The notes below the pieces were generated by a model that saw only the letters and a program-made list of their open reading frames with translations, ran no database searches and was not told the origin of the DNA. A stretch of 64,000 nt of DNA from an uncultured Roseobacter sp. GTDB lineage: Bacteria; Pseudomonadota; Alphaproteobacteria; Rhodobacterales; Rhodobacteraceae. Positions within the stretch are counted from its first letter, which is position 1; each line of letters starts with the position of its first letter. Positions 16,704 to 24,947 of this stretch are shown here, piece after piece. The DNA lies in contig NZ_CANLNE010000003.1 in assembly GCF_947492555.1 (NCBI RefSeq), positions 806,001 through 870,000 of the forward strand, given 5' to 3'. Position numbers and translations under genes: made by a program.

Positions 16704-17594
16704 ATGAACGTTCAAAACACACAGACTGCGGTCACGACACCGTCGCCCCTTGTTGACTTCTGGAACGATGTGCTGGCCCCGAAATTCATGGCCTACCGCC
16801 ACATTCTGGTTGGTGGCCTGTCGCGGCATAGCGCCGAAATCATGCCTGCCCTGGATGTGCGCCGCGGCGACCGCGTGCTGGACGTTGGCTGCGGGTTCGG
16901 CGACACGGCGGTCGAGCTTGCGCTGCGGGTCGGCCCGGACGGTGACGTCCTCGGCGTGGATTGCTGCCGGGCCTTCATCGACTACGCCTACCAGATGGCG
17001 GGCCTGAGCGAACTGCCGCACCTTCGGTTCGCCTGTGACGATTTCGAACGGAGCACCTATGACAGCAGTTTCGATTTCGTATTCGCCCGCTTTGGAACGA
17101 TGTTTTTCGCCAATCCGGTGACAGGCCTGCGCGCAATGCGCGCGGCGATGGTCCCGGGCGGTCGGATGGCACATATTGTCTGGCGGCAACGGGCCGACAA
17201 TCCCTGGCTGATCGCCGCACGGGACGTGGTTCAGACCATCCTGCCCAAGCCCGGCGAAGACGCCCTGACCTGCGGCCCCGGCCCGTTTTCGATGGCTGAT
17301 GAGGCGACCACCCGAGCGCAGATGGAAGCTGCCGGTTTCACCGAGATCGCGTTCCAACGCGTCGACGCTAAGGTGATGGTCGGGCGCACGATTGAAGAGG
17401 CTGTCGCTTTCCAGCTGGCGATAGGCCCTGCGGGCGAGACGTTCCGCGAAGCTGGAGCGCTTGGCGAAGAGCGCCGTGCAGATGTCGAGGCTGCATTGGC
17501 CGAGATGTTCGAAACCGTCGAAACGAATGACCAGGGACTGTGGATGGACAGTTCCTCCTGGCTCATCACCGCGCGCAATGCTGCGGGCAACTGA
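16704..17594 (+). CDS. Class I SAM-dependent methyltransferase
   Basis: A 296-residue Rossmann-fold methyltransferase. Motif I VLDVGCGFGDTAVELA (about residues 58-73) binds S-adenosylmethionine; GVDCC follows as motif II, and FDFVFARFGTMFF and VPGGRMAHIVW give the later motifs. Substrate unknown; the family includes many small-molecule O-, S- and As-methyltransferases. ATG 16704 has GGAGACGTGAA before it; an in-frame ATG at 16668 is less likely. First of four co-directional genes with OsmC and flavoprotein partners, suggesting methylation of a thiol or related metabolite (inference). Confidence 0.85.
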   Translation: MNVQNTQTAVTTPSPLVDFWNDVLAPKFMAYRHILVGGLSRHSAEIMPALDVRRGDRVLDVGCGFGDTAVELALRVGPDGDVLGVDCCRAFIDYAYQMAGLSELPHLRFACDDFERSTYDSSFDFVFARFGTMFFANPVTGLRAMRAAMVPGGRMAHIVWRQRADNPWLIAARDVVQTILPKPGEDALTCGPGPFSMADEATTRAQMEAAGFTEIAFQRVDAKVMVGRTIEEAVAFQLAIGPAGETFREAGALGEERRADVEAALAEMFETVETNDQGLWMDSSSWLITARNAAGN

Positions 17595-17630
17595 TCTCCG
17601 TCCAAATTCAACCAACTGTAAGGAAAGACC

Positions 17631-18191
17631 ATGAACATCGCAGAAACCGTCGTCGACAACGGCGTGAATACCGAAGCCCTCTTGGGTGCGCGCGGCGCGT
17701 TCGCCGACATGCCCGAGGCGGCATCCTTCACCTTCCGCAGCACCTGTGACTGGGTCAGCGGGACGCAAAGCAGCAACGCGATCAACGGCTATTTCGGTCT
17801 CGGACAGGACCATGTCCGCAAGGAGACCTTTGTGATCACGTCTGATCACCCTGAGGTTTTCGCAGCTGCCGACACCGCGCCGACACCACCGGAAATCGTT
17901 CTGTCGGCGCTCGGCAGTTGTCTGACCGGTGGCGTGGCCGCCGTCGCCCAGCATCGCGGCATTCAACTGCGCAAGGTGCAGGCGATCATCGAGGGGGATA
18001 TCGACGTGCGCGGCATCCTCGGAATGGACCCCGAGATTCGAAACGGTTTCAAGTCGGTTCGCGTCCGGTTCGAGATCGACGCCGATGCCTCGGCCGATGA
18101 TATACGTGCGCTGGTTGCCCAGTCGCAGAAGCGATCCGCCGTATTCGATCTTCTGACCAACCCAACCAACGTTCACGTGGACGTCGCCTGA
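17631..18191 (+). CDS. OsmC family protein, single-cysteine type
   Basis: A 186-residue OsmC/Ohr-fold protein. The motif SALGSCLTGGVAAVA holds the peroxidatic cysteine (Cys97). The usual second cysteine near the C-terminus is replaced: the segment reads RSAVFDLLTNPTNVHVDV, as in YhfA-like single-Cys members. So it may reduce hydroperoxides with an outside thiol, or act as another kind of thiol-dependent enzyme. 36 bases after the methyltransferase, with AAGGAAAG before ATG. Confidence 0.87.
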   Translation: MNIAETVVDNGVNTEALLGARGAFADMPEAASFTFRSTCDWVSGTQSSNAINGYFGLGQDHVRKETFVITSDHPEVFAAADTAPTPPEIVLSALGSCLTGGVAAVAQHRGIQLRKVQAIIEGDIDVRGILGMDPEIRNGFKSVRVRFEIDADASADDIRALVAQSQKRSAVFDLLTNPTNVHVDVA

Positions 18192-18220
18192 AGCGGTACC
18201 AAACAAGAAGGGCGCGTGTC

Positions 18221-19456
18221 GTGAAACAGATATCGACCATCATTATCGGTGCCGGGCAAGCCGGGCTCGCCATGAGCAAATGCCTCGCCGAGCGTTCGGT
18301 CCCCCATGTGGTGATCGAGCGCGGCGAGATCGCGAATGCCTGGGTCAGCGAACGTTGGGACAGCCTGCGTTTGCTGACCCCGAAATGGCAAAGTCGCCTG
18401 CCGGGTTATTCCTATTCGGGCAGCGATCCGGATGGTTTCATGACCATGGCCGAGATCACGGAGTATCTCCGCTCCTATGCGGCGCAAAGTGCGGCACCGG
18501 TCGAGGAAGGCGTGACCGTCACATCGGTCACTGTTCAGAGCTTCGGATACCGGGTTGAAACCACAAAGGGGGACTGGCTCTGTGACAATGTGGTTCTGGC
18601 GACCGGGGCCTGTGCGCAAGCCAGGGTGCCGGCCGTGGCGGGCCAGCTGCCATCCGGTATAACCAGTCTGACACCGATGTCCTACAAGTCACCGGCTCAG
18701 ATCGATCCTGGCGGCGTGTTGATCGTCGGCGCCTCGGCCAGCGGAACCCAGATCGCCTCTGAACTCCTCACGGCGGGCCATGATGTCACGCTGGCCGTTG
18801 GCGCGCATATCCGTGTTCCGCGGCATTACAGGGGTCGCGATGTTCAATGGTGGATGGATCAGAGTGGCGTTCTCGATATGCGCGCCGATCAGGTGGATGA
18901 CATCAACCGCGCGCGGCGCGTCCCCGCCCTTCAACTGGTCGGAGACCACTCAATCGATGCCCTGGATCTCAACTACTTGCGTTGGCAGGGCGTTGAGGTT
19001 GTCGGCCGTCTTTGTGGCATCCGAAACGGGTACGCCCTGTTCTCGGGGTCGTTGGCCAATTACTGTGCGCTGTCGGATCAAAAGATGAACCGGTTGCTGG
19101 AAGGATTTGATCTTTGGGCGGAAAGTCAGTCGCTGATCGGACTGGCGCCGCCGGAGAGGCCGGACCCGACGTATGTCGACCCAGATCCCGCCTTGCGGTT
19201 GCGCCTTTGCGACGGACACATCCGTACAGTGATCTGGGCCACTGGATACCGACCGGATTTCAACTGGCTCCACCTCCCCGTATTCGATGCGAAAGGGGCA
19301 CTGAGGCATAAATTCGGCGTGGTGGCACCTGGCCTCTACGTCCTTGGCCTGCCGTTCCAACAGCGCAGAAAGTCCGGATTGATCGACGGCGTCGGTGCCG
19401 ATGCCGAAACCCTATCGAACCACCTCATTCTCACTCGCGCCAATCGCGCCGCCTAA
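18221..19456 (+). CDS. FAD/NAD(P)-dependent oxidoreductase, monooxygenase-like
   Basis: A 411-residue flavoprotein with two Rossmann motifs, GAGQAG (residues 10-15, FAD) and GASASG (170-175, NAD(P)H), plus a late ATGYRPDF element, like flavin-containing monooxygenases of the CzcO/TrkA type. The classical FxGxxxHxxx(Y/F) monooxygenase fingerprint is not intact: the corresponding segment reads SGITSLTPMSYKSP with no His. It may therefore work as a reductase or an atypical monooxygenase. GTG start at 18221. Lies between two OsmC genes; a shared redox pathway is likely. Confidence 0.82.
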   Translation: MKQISTIIIGAGQAGLAMSKCLAERSVPHVVIERGEIANAWVSERWDSLRLLTPKWQSRLPGYSYSGSDPDGFMTMAEITEYLRSYAAQSAAPVEEGVTVTSVTVQSFGYRVETTKGDWLCDNVVLATGACAQARVPAVAGQLPSGITSLTPMSYKSPAQIDPGGVLIVGASASGTQIASELLTAGHDVTLAVGAHIRVPRHYRGRDVQWWMDQSGVLDMRADQVDDINRARRVPALQLVGDHSIDALDLNYLRWQGVEVVGRLCGIRNGYALFSGSLANYCALSDQKMNRLLEGFDLWAESQSLIGLAPPERPDPTYVDPDPALRLRLCDGHIRTVIWATGYRPDFNWLHLPVFDAKGALRHKFGVVAPGLYVLGLPFQQRRKSGLIDGVGADAETLSNHLILTRANRAA

Positions 19457-19471
19457 AAAAGGAAACCGAAC

Positions 19472-20110
19472 ATGACAATCGCAGGCTCAGAACAGGTTCG
19501 AACGCCGTCGAAAACGGACCGGGACGCCCTTATTCAGCTCAGCCAGGCAAACGTGATTGAGCGCCTTTCGGCCAATCCTGAAAAAGCAGTGACAACGCTG
19601 GCGATGTCCGGCTCTATCGATGACGGGTTGGTCTGCAGTGTTACGCAAGGGTCGCACTCGGCCGTCATGGATATGGGGATCGCCATGGGCGGTGAGGCCC
19701 GCGGACCGTCCCCGGGGTTTTTCGGGCGCGCGGGCATTGTCGGATGTGTCGCGATCGCAACGAAGATGACGGCGGCACGCGAGGGCCTCGAATTCCGGTC
19801 GGTTCATGTCGATCTGGAGATGGACAGTGACGACCTGGCAGTTTTCGGACTTGGAAGCAGGAAGGCCGCGCCATTGCAAACCCGTATCATGATTCAGATC
19901 GAAACAGACGAACCCGCAGATACCGTTTCGCGGTTGGTCGAGCGGGTCCTTGACGCAGATCCCTGGTATCTGGCGCTACGCGATCCGCAGACTGTTTCGG
20001 TCAAGTGGCAAAAATCCAGCCGGGGTGAGCTTGGGAAGCTCGGGACACCTGCCGAAGCAATACGCCAGCCGATTGATGAAGATGACACTGCCGCGCAAAC
20101 CAAGGCGTAG
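19472..20110 (+). CDS. Second OsmC family protein
   Basis: A 212-residue OsmC-fold protein clearly different from the one upstream. SPGFFGRAGIVGCVAIATKM holds the probable active Cys92; no second catalytic cysteine is visible in the C-terminal half (DADPWYLALRDPQTVSV). 15 bases after the flavoprotein gene, with AAAGGAAACC before ATG. The C-terminal 40 residues are charged and variable. Two unlike OsmC proteins in one operon suggest a heteromeric complex or two successive steps. Confidence 0.8.
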   Translation: MTIAGSEQVRTPSKTDRDALIQLSQANVIERLSANPEKAVTTLAMSGSIDDGLVCSVTQGSHSAVMDMGIAMGGEARGPSPGFFGRAGIVGCVAIATKMTAAREGLEFRSVHVDLEMDSDDLAVFGLGSRKAAPLQTRIMIQIETDEPADTVSRLVERVLDADPWYLALRDPQTVSVKWQKSSRGELGKLGTPAEAIRQPIDEDDTAAQTKA

Positions 20111-20314
20111 AGCAGCACAGCTGTCATTCGCTGCAGCATCGCAAATGGAAAGGTAGGGCCGATTTTTGAGAAGCTCCCGCGATCTGTAAATTCAACAGGA
20201 CAATCTCGCCGTGCTATCGCGACCAGATTGATAATCAGGAACTCGCTAATTCCCGTCAAAGAAGTGGGAATATGGGGTTCGGTACTTTCCAATATTTTTT
20301 TGAAAGGAACTCAG

Positions 20315-20893
20315 ATGAACAAATTCTTAAACGCCGCGGTGCTGGCAGCATTGTTGACTGCCTCAGCGTCAGCAAAAGCCGCAACCGTGCTAAGCTTTAA
20401 GGAAGTAGGTAGTGATGTGGTCGCAACCCTTTCCGGATCGCTTGATTTAACCGGAGCAACGTTTTCAAATACGCTTGCGGGCACCAACGCTAATTTTATT
20501 CACTCGGGAGCCGGGCTTCTCGCATCGGGAAACGGCTTATTTGAAACTCAGAGTGAGTACGATTTCACTAATCCTGGCGTCTTCGGCTCGGGCCTAACGG
20601 TTTTTTCTAGCTTCGATACTACGAATTTCAGCTTTGTTTTGACACAAAATTACATTCGGATCGGGGCATTTGCAGATGATGCGACACTGTCAGGTCAAAT
20701 AGGATACAATGGTCAAAGCTTTGCGTCCCTTGGGCTTAGTGTCGGACAAAGTATCTTTTCACTATCCAATGGCGATACTTTTACAATTGATGTCCAGCCA
20801 AGCGTTGCGCCTGTCCCGCTTCCAGCTTCTTCATTGCTGTTGCTCGGTGGAGTTGCTGGCCTTGGCCTAATGCGCCGCCGAAAGAAATCTTAA
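20315..20893 (+). CDS. VPLPA-CTERM surface-sorted protein
   Basis: A 192-residue exported protein. A signal peptide (MNKFLNAAVLAALLTASASAKA) opens it, and the C-terminus reads VPLPASSLLLLGGVAGLGLM followed by RRRKKS: the VPLPA form of PEP-CTERM sorting signals, cut by an exosortase-type enzyme in Rhodobacterales. The middle is Ser/Thr/Gly/Asn-rich beta-like sequence without a named domain. ATG 20315 has GAAAGGAA upstream. Base use is AT-richer than the neighbours, hinting at transfer. No exosortase gene is in the window. Confidence 0.85.
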   Translation: MNKFLNAAVLAALLTASASAKAATVLSFKEVGSDVVATLSGSLDLTGATFSNTLAGTNANFIHSGAGLLASGNGLFETQSEYDFTNPGVFGSGLTVFSSFDTTNFSFVLTQNYIRIGAFADDATLSGQIGYNGQSFASLGLSVGQSIFSLSNGDTFTIDVQPSVAPVPLPASSLLLLGGVAGLGLMRRRKKS

Positions 20894-20916
20894 GGCTCTT
20901 CTAAATAGCAAAATAA

Positions 20917-20947
20917 CGGTCAGTCCTTGGGCTGGCCGCTTTCGTTT
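20917..20947 (+). terminator. Terminator after VPLPA-CTERM gene
   Basis: CGGTCAGTCC (20917-20926) pairs with GGGCTGGCCG (20929-20938), with two G-T pairs and a very small loop, followed by CTTTCGTTT. A probable intrinsic terminator 24 bases after the stop. Confidence 0.55.
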
Positions 20948-20964
20948 CTGGTAATCTAACTTCT

Positions 20965-21149
20965 GTCCATATCGCGTTGCCCAAATCGATGTAACGCTAT
21001 TCGGCATTGTTGTCGTGTGCCCAAGTCAAGATTGCCCGGCTTTTAAACTCCGTCCCATTGTCACTGACAATGCGGGCGGGCTTGTCATAGATGCGCTCAA
21101 GTGCATCCAGCTCCCGCGCCACGCGGGCGCCCGAGATACAGGTATCCAT
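20965..21149 (-). pseudogene. IS3-family transposase (OrfB) fragment
   Basis: Minus-strand translation from 21149 gives MDTCISGARVARELDALERI, then KPARIVSDNGTEFKSRAIL and WAHDNNAE, followed by an in-frame TAG (20997-20999) and RYIDLGN. This is the DDE integrase core around the second aspartate (SDNGTEF) of IS3-group OrfB. About 55 codons remain of roughly 280, with a stop inside, so the element is dead. Confidence 0.75.
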
Positions 21150-21274
21150 GGTCGTTTCTCCCGTCGCGGTTCTTGAGGGGCTGTACGGAATGGCTGAGCT
21201 TGCACCGATGGAACCGCCTTTCCTTTGTCATTGGCGTGAAGGGGCCGGATGTTGGATCTAGTCGCGCGAAGTGT

Positions 21275-21655
21275 TCAACCATTGCTGTCCATACTTGGTG
21301 TTTTCCACGTCAGCAGGCGGTCGATATGCGCCTTGCGGCTGATTTCTTCAAAGGTCGCGATTTCGCGATGAGCATTAAACCGAGGATTCAAGCCAGCCTT
21401 GGCCCTCCGGCGATATTTAAGCGCGCGTTCTCTCGGTTGATTGAGCGTGACGGTATCTGCGCTTCCCTCCAAAACCGAAATCCGTCAGCAGCGGTGCGCC
21501 CTTGCGGTTTTTCTGATCTGTCACGGTAACGCGAACAATCCAGCGCCGCGCGCCAGAGGGGTCAACAACCAGATACAACCCCCGCCATCGCCGTGCCGAC
21601 CCGGTTCAAGGTTCTCTACCAGTTTCTTTGTAAGCTTGCCGCATGGCGTCGCCAT
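21275..21655 (-). pseudogene. P4-type tyrosine integrase remnant (DUF4102 end)
   Basis: From ATG 21655 the minus strand reads MATPCGKLTKKLVENLEPG and GRHGDGGG, then must shift frame near 21590 to continue LYLVVDPSGARRWIVRVTV and APLLTDFGFGG, and shift again near 21470 for VTLNQPRERALKYRRRAKAG and ATFEEISRKAHIDRLLTWK. This is the N-terminal arm-binding part of P4-like island integrases. The catalytic half is missing. It points away from the 3' end of tRNA-Ser, the usual layout of an island inserted at a tRNA. Confidence 0.75.
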
Positions 21656-21800
21656 CAATAATTACAACGATGTGTACCACTCAACGAAAGTACAGGAGTA
21701 CAATCGGGCAAAAGCTAATCCAAAGCAAAAGTTGCCAAGTGACCATGAAAATATTGCGATTTTACAACCAGCAATAATTCGATGAAACGAAAGGTGGTCA

Positions 21801-21890
21801 TGGCGGAGAGACAGGGATTCGAACCCTGGGTGGGCTTGCACCCACAACGGTTTTCGAGACCGCCCCGTTCGACCACTCCGGCACCTCTCC
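21801..21890 (-). tRNA. tRNA-Ser (anticodon CGA)
   Basis: A 90-base tRNA with encoded CCA. The acceptor stem pairs GGAGAGG with the 3' TCTCTCC (last pair G-T), discriminator G. The anticodon loop is CTCGAAA on a GCGGT/ACCGT stem, so the anticodon is CGA, reading UCG. A long variable arm (GTGGGTGCAAGCCCAC) confirms the serine type, and the T loop is GGTTCGAATCC. The integrase remnant lies 3' of it. Confidence 0.95.
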
Positions 21891-22375
21891 GTGGTTGATT
21901 TCCCTACGCTTTTCCTTTTCCGCCCGCAAGGCCCTTTATCGGTTTGAAAACTGGTTTTTGGATTTCAAGGTCTGGTGCGTTTTTCCCTTGTTTGGTGCTG
22001 GCCTTTTTGCGCCGCGGTTTTGCGGATGTGGGCTGCAAGATCGGTCCACAGGCCGCGACGCTTGCTGCCTTCCAGTGTCCGCTCGTGGTTTTGACGAAGC
22101 CAGTGGATTGTTTCTTGTTGATTGCATGGATTAACGTGTGTATAAAAATATGTGGAGATTGGGTGAAATGACGCTGAGTCGCGCGCGCAGGTTTCGAACT
22201 GCGTCAATGGTTCTGTCGGATTAGTACGCTGCGTTGACGGCACAGCAAGAGCGGCGCTTTTCACCATCGGACGATTGCTGACACCTGTATTTCCTTGTGA
22301 GGGCGGCTCGTGCCGTAAAGCCAGGTGCCATTGATCTTCGCCGGGTAAATACAAGCGAGGTGAAAGGAAAAGGAT
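21891..22375. other. Unassigned interval between tRNA-Ser and small RHH gene
   Basis: 485 bases with no firm gene. On the minus strand a stretch around 21975-22150 translates to plausible protein (NQQETIHWLRQNHERTLEGS and RGLWTDLAAHI) but has no start codon with a ribosome site close by, and another overlapping frame (21936-22127) is as open. Either could be a small unannotated gene; I cannot decide between them. Confidence 0.3.
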
Positions 22376-22600
22376 ATGACAAAACCTGAGCCATTGACCA
22401 GCACAGGCGGAAAGGTGCGCGAGCTTGATGCGTATTTCTTTAAAAAGGCAAAGCGCGGCAGACCTTTTTTGGATGCTCGAAAAAAGCGTGTGCGTTTGAA
22501 TTTCACGCTGGATCCCGACGTCGCAGCGGCTCTGCGCGCGGCGGATGAAAATGCGAGCGAGCGGGTCAATCGTCTGCTGCGCAAGGATTTGGGACTGTAA
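22376..22600 (+). CDS. Small ribbon-helix-helix-like protein
   Basis: A 74-residue basic protein. The C-terminal half (RVRLNFTLDPDVAAALRAAD then ASERVNRLLRKDLGL) has the pattern of a CopG/Arc-type ribbon-helix-helix: a beta strand, then two helices. The N-terminal 35 residues are Lys/Arg-rich. ATG 22376 follows AAAGGAAAAGGAT. No toxin gene is beside it, so it is either an orphan antitoxin or a small DNA-binding regulator. Confidence 0.55.
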   Translation: MTKPEPLTSTGGKVRELDAYFFKKAKRGRPFLDARKKRVRLNFTLDPDVAAALRAADENASERVNRLLRKDLGL

Positions 22601-23112
22601 TTCATCTGGATTTGCCGCTTTCGGGTGGGAAACATGAGACGCGGTGTCGAGCCAATAGGTGGCATTGCGCGGCTTATAGCTGAGTAGGGGGCGTCACGCG
22701 CGGCTGCCTCGGTTTCTGTGCCCTTTCTTCGCCTCACCGGGAAAGTGCACGGGCGGCCTCACGGCCCAGAAAGGCGGACAGATATTGATTGGCTTCGTAT
22801 CTGGACGATGTGGACGCCAAAGGGCGCTACTTATGGCGGAAGAGGTTTGCCCTGACGCCCTATATTCTGGACTTCAAAACCCGATCTTGCGTGGCTTTGA
22901 CGATTCATAGCGACCTCGGAACAGGCCTGAAACACCCGTTCAAAGACACCGGCAACTCACCGAAGGTGCTACGGTTGGGACCGATTGGCTTTTCCACCCG
23001 TGATAGGAGCCTATTGGCCAGCTGGCGCCTTACACGGGAAATTTCATTGCCCTGCGGATCAAAACACTTAAGTTTTCTGTAAACGGCAAAACGCCTCTAC
23101 AGGAGACCCGAC
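22601..23112. other. Gene-poor interval, 512 bases
   Basis: I see no supported gene. The longest plus frame (22789-23082, 97 codons) has no family motif, no ribosome site and an unlikely composition. On the minus strand a short stretch near 22735-22800 (NQYLSAFLGREAARALS) looks protein-like but is not extendable. Possibly a degraded gene at the island margin. The promoter of the next operon should lie near its right end. Confidence 0.35.
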
Positions 23113-23952
23113 ATGACACCTTTGATCCGACATTGCGCTTCGTTCCTAATGGTCACAGTGATGGCAGGTGTGCTTGCAGGACAGGCCCGCACGGCCGATC
23201 TCGACCGGCTTGAGGCGTTTCTGGAAGTGACTGGCTTTGACGTGGCGCTGGAGAGCATCAAGCTGACAGCAGAGACGGCACCGAACATGATCGGGCTCGA
23301 GGCGGATGATTTCGGGTCAGAGTGGACCCGTCTTGTGGAAGATGTCTTCGATACGGACCAGATGCACGCCATGGCGCTGGATATCCTGTCCCAGACCTTG
23401 AGCGACGAGCTTCTGACCCACGCGGTCGATTTTTATGCCTCTGATTTGGGGCAACGGCTCGTCGTGGCGGAAAACGCCTCGCATATGAAGGAGGACGAGG
23501 AGCTCAAGAGCGAAAGCGGAGAGGCGATTGTTGCCGGGCTGGTGCAGATCGGCTCGCCCCGTCTGGAGGAATTAAAGCGGCTCAACAAGGCGACGGGATC
23601 TGAAGATGCCTCGATCCGCGCCATCCAGGAGGTACAGGTGCGGTTTCTGATGGCGGCGGCGGCGGCTGGCGTCATTGAATTGCGTATGGAGGAAGCCGAC
23701 CTGCGCGAAAGCCTCAAATCGCAGGAGGGGGAGATGCGGCGCAGCATGCAGATCTCCGCGCTCTCCGGGTCAGCCTATACCTATCAGGCATTTTCTGATG
23801 CGGATGTTACCGCTTATGCGGACGCGCTCGAAAATCCCAAGATGCAGCGGGTTTATGAGTTGATGAATGCGGTGCAGTTCGAGATCATGGCCAACCGGTA
23901 TGAGGCCGTGGCCGATCGGATGAGCGCGCTACAACCCAGTCAGGACCTCTGA
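23113..23952 (+). CDS. DUF2059-like exported protein A
   Basis: A 279-residue predicted periplasmic protein. A signal peptide (to about residue 28, ending GQARTA) precedes an all-helical DUF2059-like region: the segment DELLTHAVDFYASDLGQRLV matches the family pattern of a helix followed by a 'yxSptGq' turn. The rest has more helices rich in Glu and Ala. Function unknown. Good AGGAGACCC ribosome site. Followed three bases later by a related gene. Confidence 0.75.
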   Translation: MTPLIRHCASFLMVTVMAGVLAGQARTADLDRLEAFLEVTGFDVALESIKLTAETAPNMIGLEADDFGSEWTRLVEDVFDTDQMHAMALDILSQTLSDELLTHAVDFYASDLGQRLVVAENASHMKEDEELKSESGEAIVAGLVQIGSPRLEELKRLNKATGSEDASIRAIQEVQVRFLMAAAAAGVIELRMEEADLRESLKSQEGEMRRSMQISALSGSAYTYQAFSDADVTAYADALENPKMQRVYELMNAVQFEIMANRYEAVADRMSALQPSQDL

Positions 23953-23955
23953 CCG

Positions 23956-24762
23956 ATGCGCGCCGCCGTCCTTGCCTTTGCGTTTTACCTGATGGCCGTG
24001 CCGCTCTGGGCGGATGCGCGGGTGACCGTGCTGATGGATGCGCTGCGGGTGCCGGAGCTTGTCGATGCCTTGCGCACCGAAGGGTTGAGTGACGCGCAGG
24101 GTCTGAACGACGACATGCTGAACGGGCAGGGTGGCGCCTTCTGGCAGGAACAGGTGTCTCAGCTCTACGCGCCGGCGGCCATTGAAGACAGTTTCTATCA
24201 CGCGGTGAAAACGAGCATGGATCCGGAGGCGCTTGACGTGGCGGTGCAGTTCTTTGACAGCCTGCGCGGGCAACGTATTACAGGGTTGGAAATCGCCGCG
24301 CGCAAGGCAATGATGGACCCTTCCGTTGAAGAAGCCGCCTCCGAAGCCTTTGCCAGCCTGCCGGATGATGATCCGCATCGCCGTTTGCTGACGGAATTCG
24401 TCACGGCCAATGACTTTCTGGAGCTGAACGTGGCTCTGACCATGAGCGCCAGCTACCAATTCTCCCGCGGTTTGGCGGATGGCGGGTTGCTGCAGATGAC
24501 GGAAGACCAGATCCTTGCGCAGGTATGGGAGTCGGAGCAGACGTTGCGGACAGAGGCGCAATCCTGGCTTAACGGATACTTTCTGCTGGCCCAGCAGCCA
24601 CTGGAGATCAGTGACCTCGAAGCCTATGTGGCCTTTTCACGCAGCCCGGCAGGCAAGCAGCTAAATGCCGCGCTTTTCAAAGGATACGAGAGCGTCTTCA
24701 CCGACATCGCCTATGGTCTGGGGCGGGCGGTGGCCCTCAACGCGGCGGGCAACGATATCTGA
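23956..24762 (+). CDS. DUF2059-like exported protein B
   Basis: A 268-residue paralogue-like neighbour of the gene before it, with a signal peptide (to about residue 21, ending LWADA). Two family-like segments are visible: DPEALDVAVQFFDSLRGQRI in the middle and LEAYVAFSRSPAGKQLNAAL near the C-terminus, the latter a good DUF2059 match. Helical throughout. The tandem with three-base spacing suggests duplication and translational coupling, perhaps as a pair of interacting periplasmic proteins. Confidence 0.75.
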   Translation: MRAAVLAFAFYLMAVPLWADARVTVLMDALRVPELVDALRTEGLSDAQGLNDDMLNGQGGAFWQEQVSQLYAPAAIEDSFYHAVKTSMDPEALDVAVQFFDSLRGQRITGLEIAARKAMMDPSVEEAASEAFASLPDDDPHRRLLTEFVTANDFLELNVALTMSASYQFSRGLADGGLLQMTEDQILAQVWESEQTLRTEAQSWLNGYFLLAQQPLEISDLEAYVAFSRSPAGKQLNAALFKGYESVFTDIAYGLGRAVALNAAGNDI

Positions 24763-24855
24763 GGGATCGTGCTTGACATGGGCGTGCGGGTGGTGCACAT
24801 GGCGGCTTCATAAATGAGGTCCGGTTCGCCGGGCCTTGTTCTCTTATAAAACGAT

Positions 24856-24871
24856 CACTCCGACCGGAGTG
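24856..24871 (+). promoter_or_regulatory. Hairpin in rplU leader
   Basis: CACTCC and GGAGTG pair around GACC, 77 bases before the rplU start. An upstream TTGACA at about 24773 is a likely -35 element. L21 leaders are often autoregulated in other bacteria; a link here is inference. Confidence 0.35.
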
Positions 24872-24947
24872 CGCTGTTCGAGGTGGCCATCAGGCCAAAA
24901 CGCCCAAGCTTGGGGACCACAGGACGCGGTTGAGCAAAGGAAATGCT

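Noticed and set aside
16560-18206. 548-codon minus-strand open frame over the methyltransferase and OsmC genes
   Set aside because: Both plus-strand genes are clear family members; the minus frame is a codon-bias shadow.
15820-21800. Direct repeat of the tRNA-Ser 3' end that would mark the other island end
   Set aside because: I looked for GGCGGAGAGACAGGG-like sequence on the left and did not find it by eye; a computed search over a larger region would be needed.
21936-22127. 63-codon minus frame next to tRNA-Ser
   Set aside because: Overlaps another equally plausible frame and has no ribosome site; left as unassigned.
22789-23082. 97-codon plus frame before the DUF2059 genes
   Set aside because: No support beyond being open; no ribosome site.
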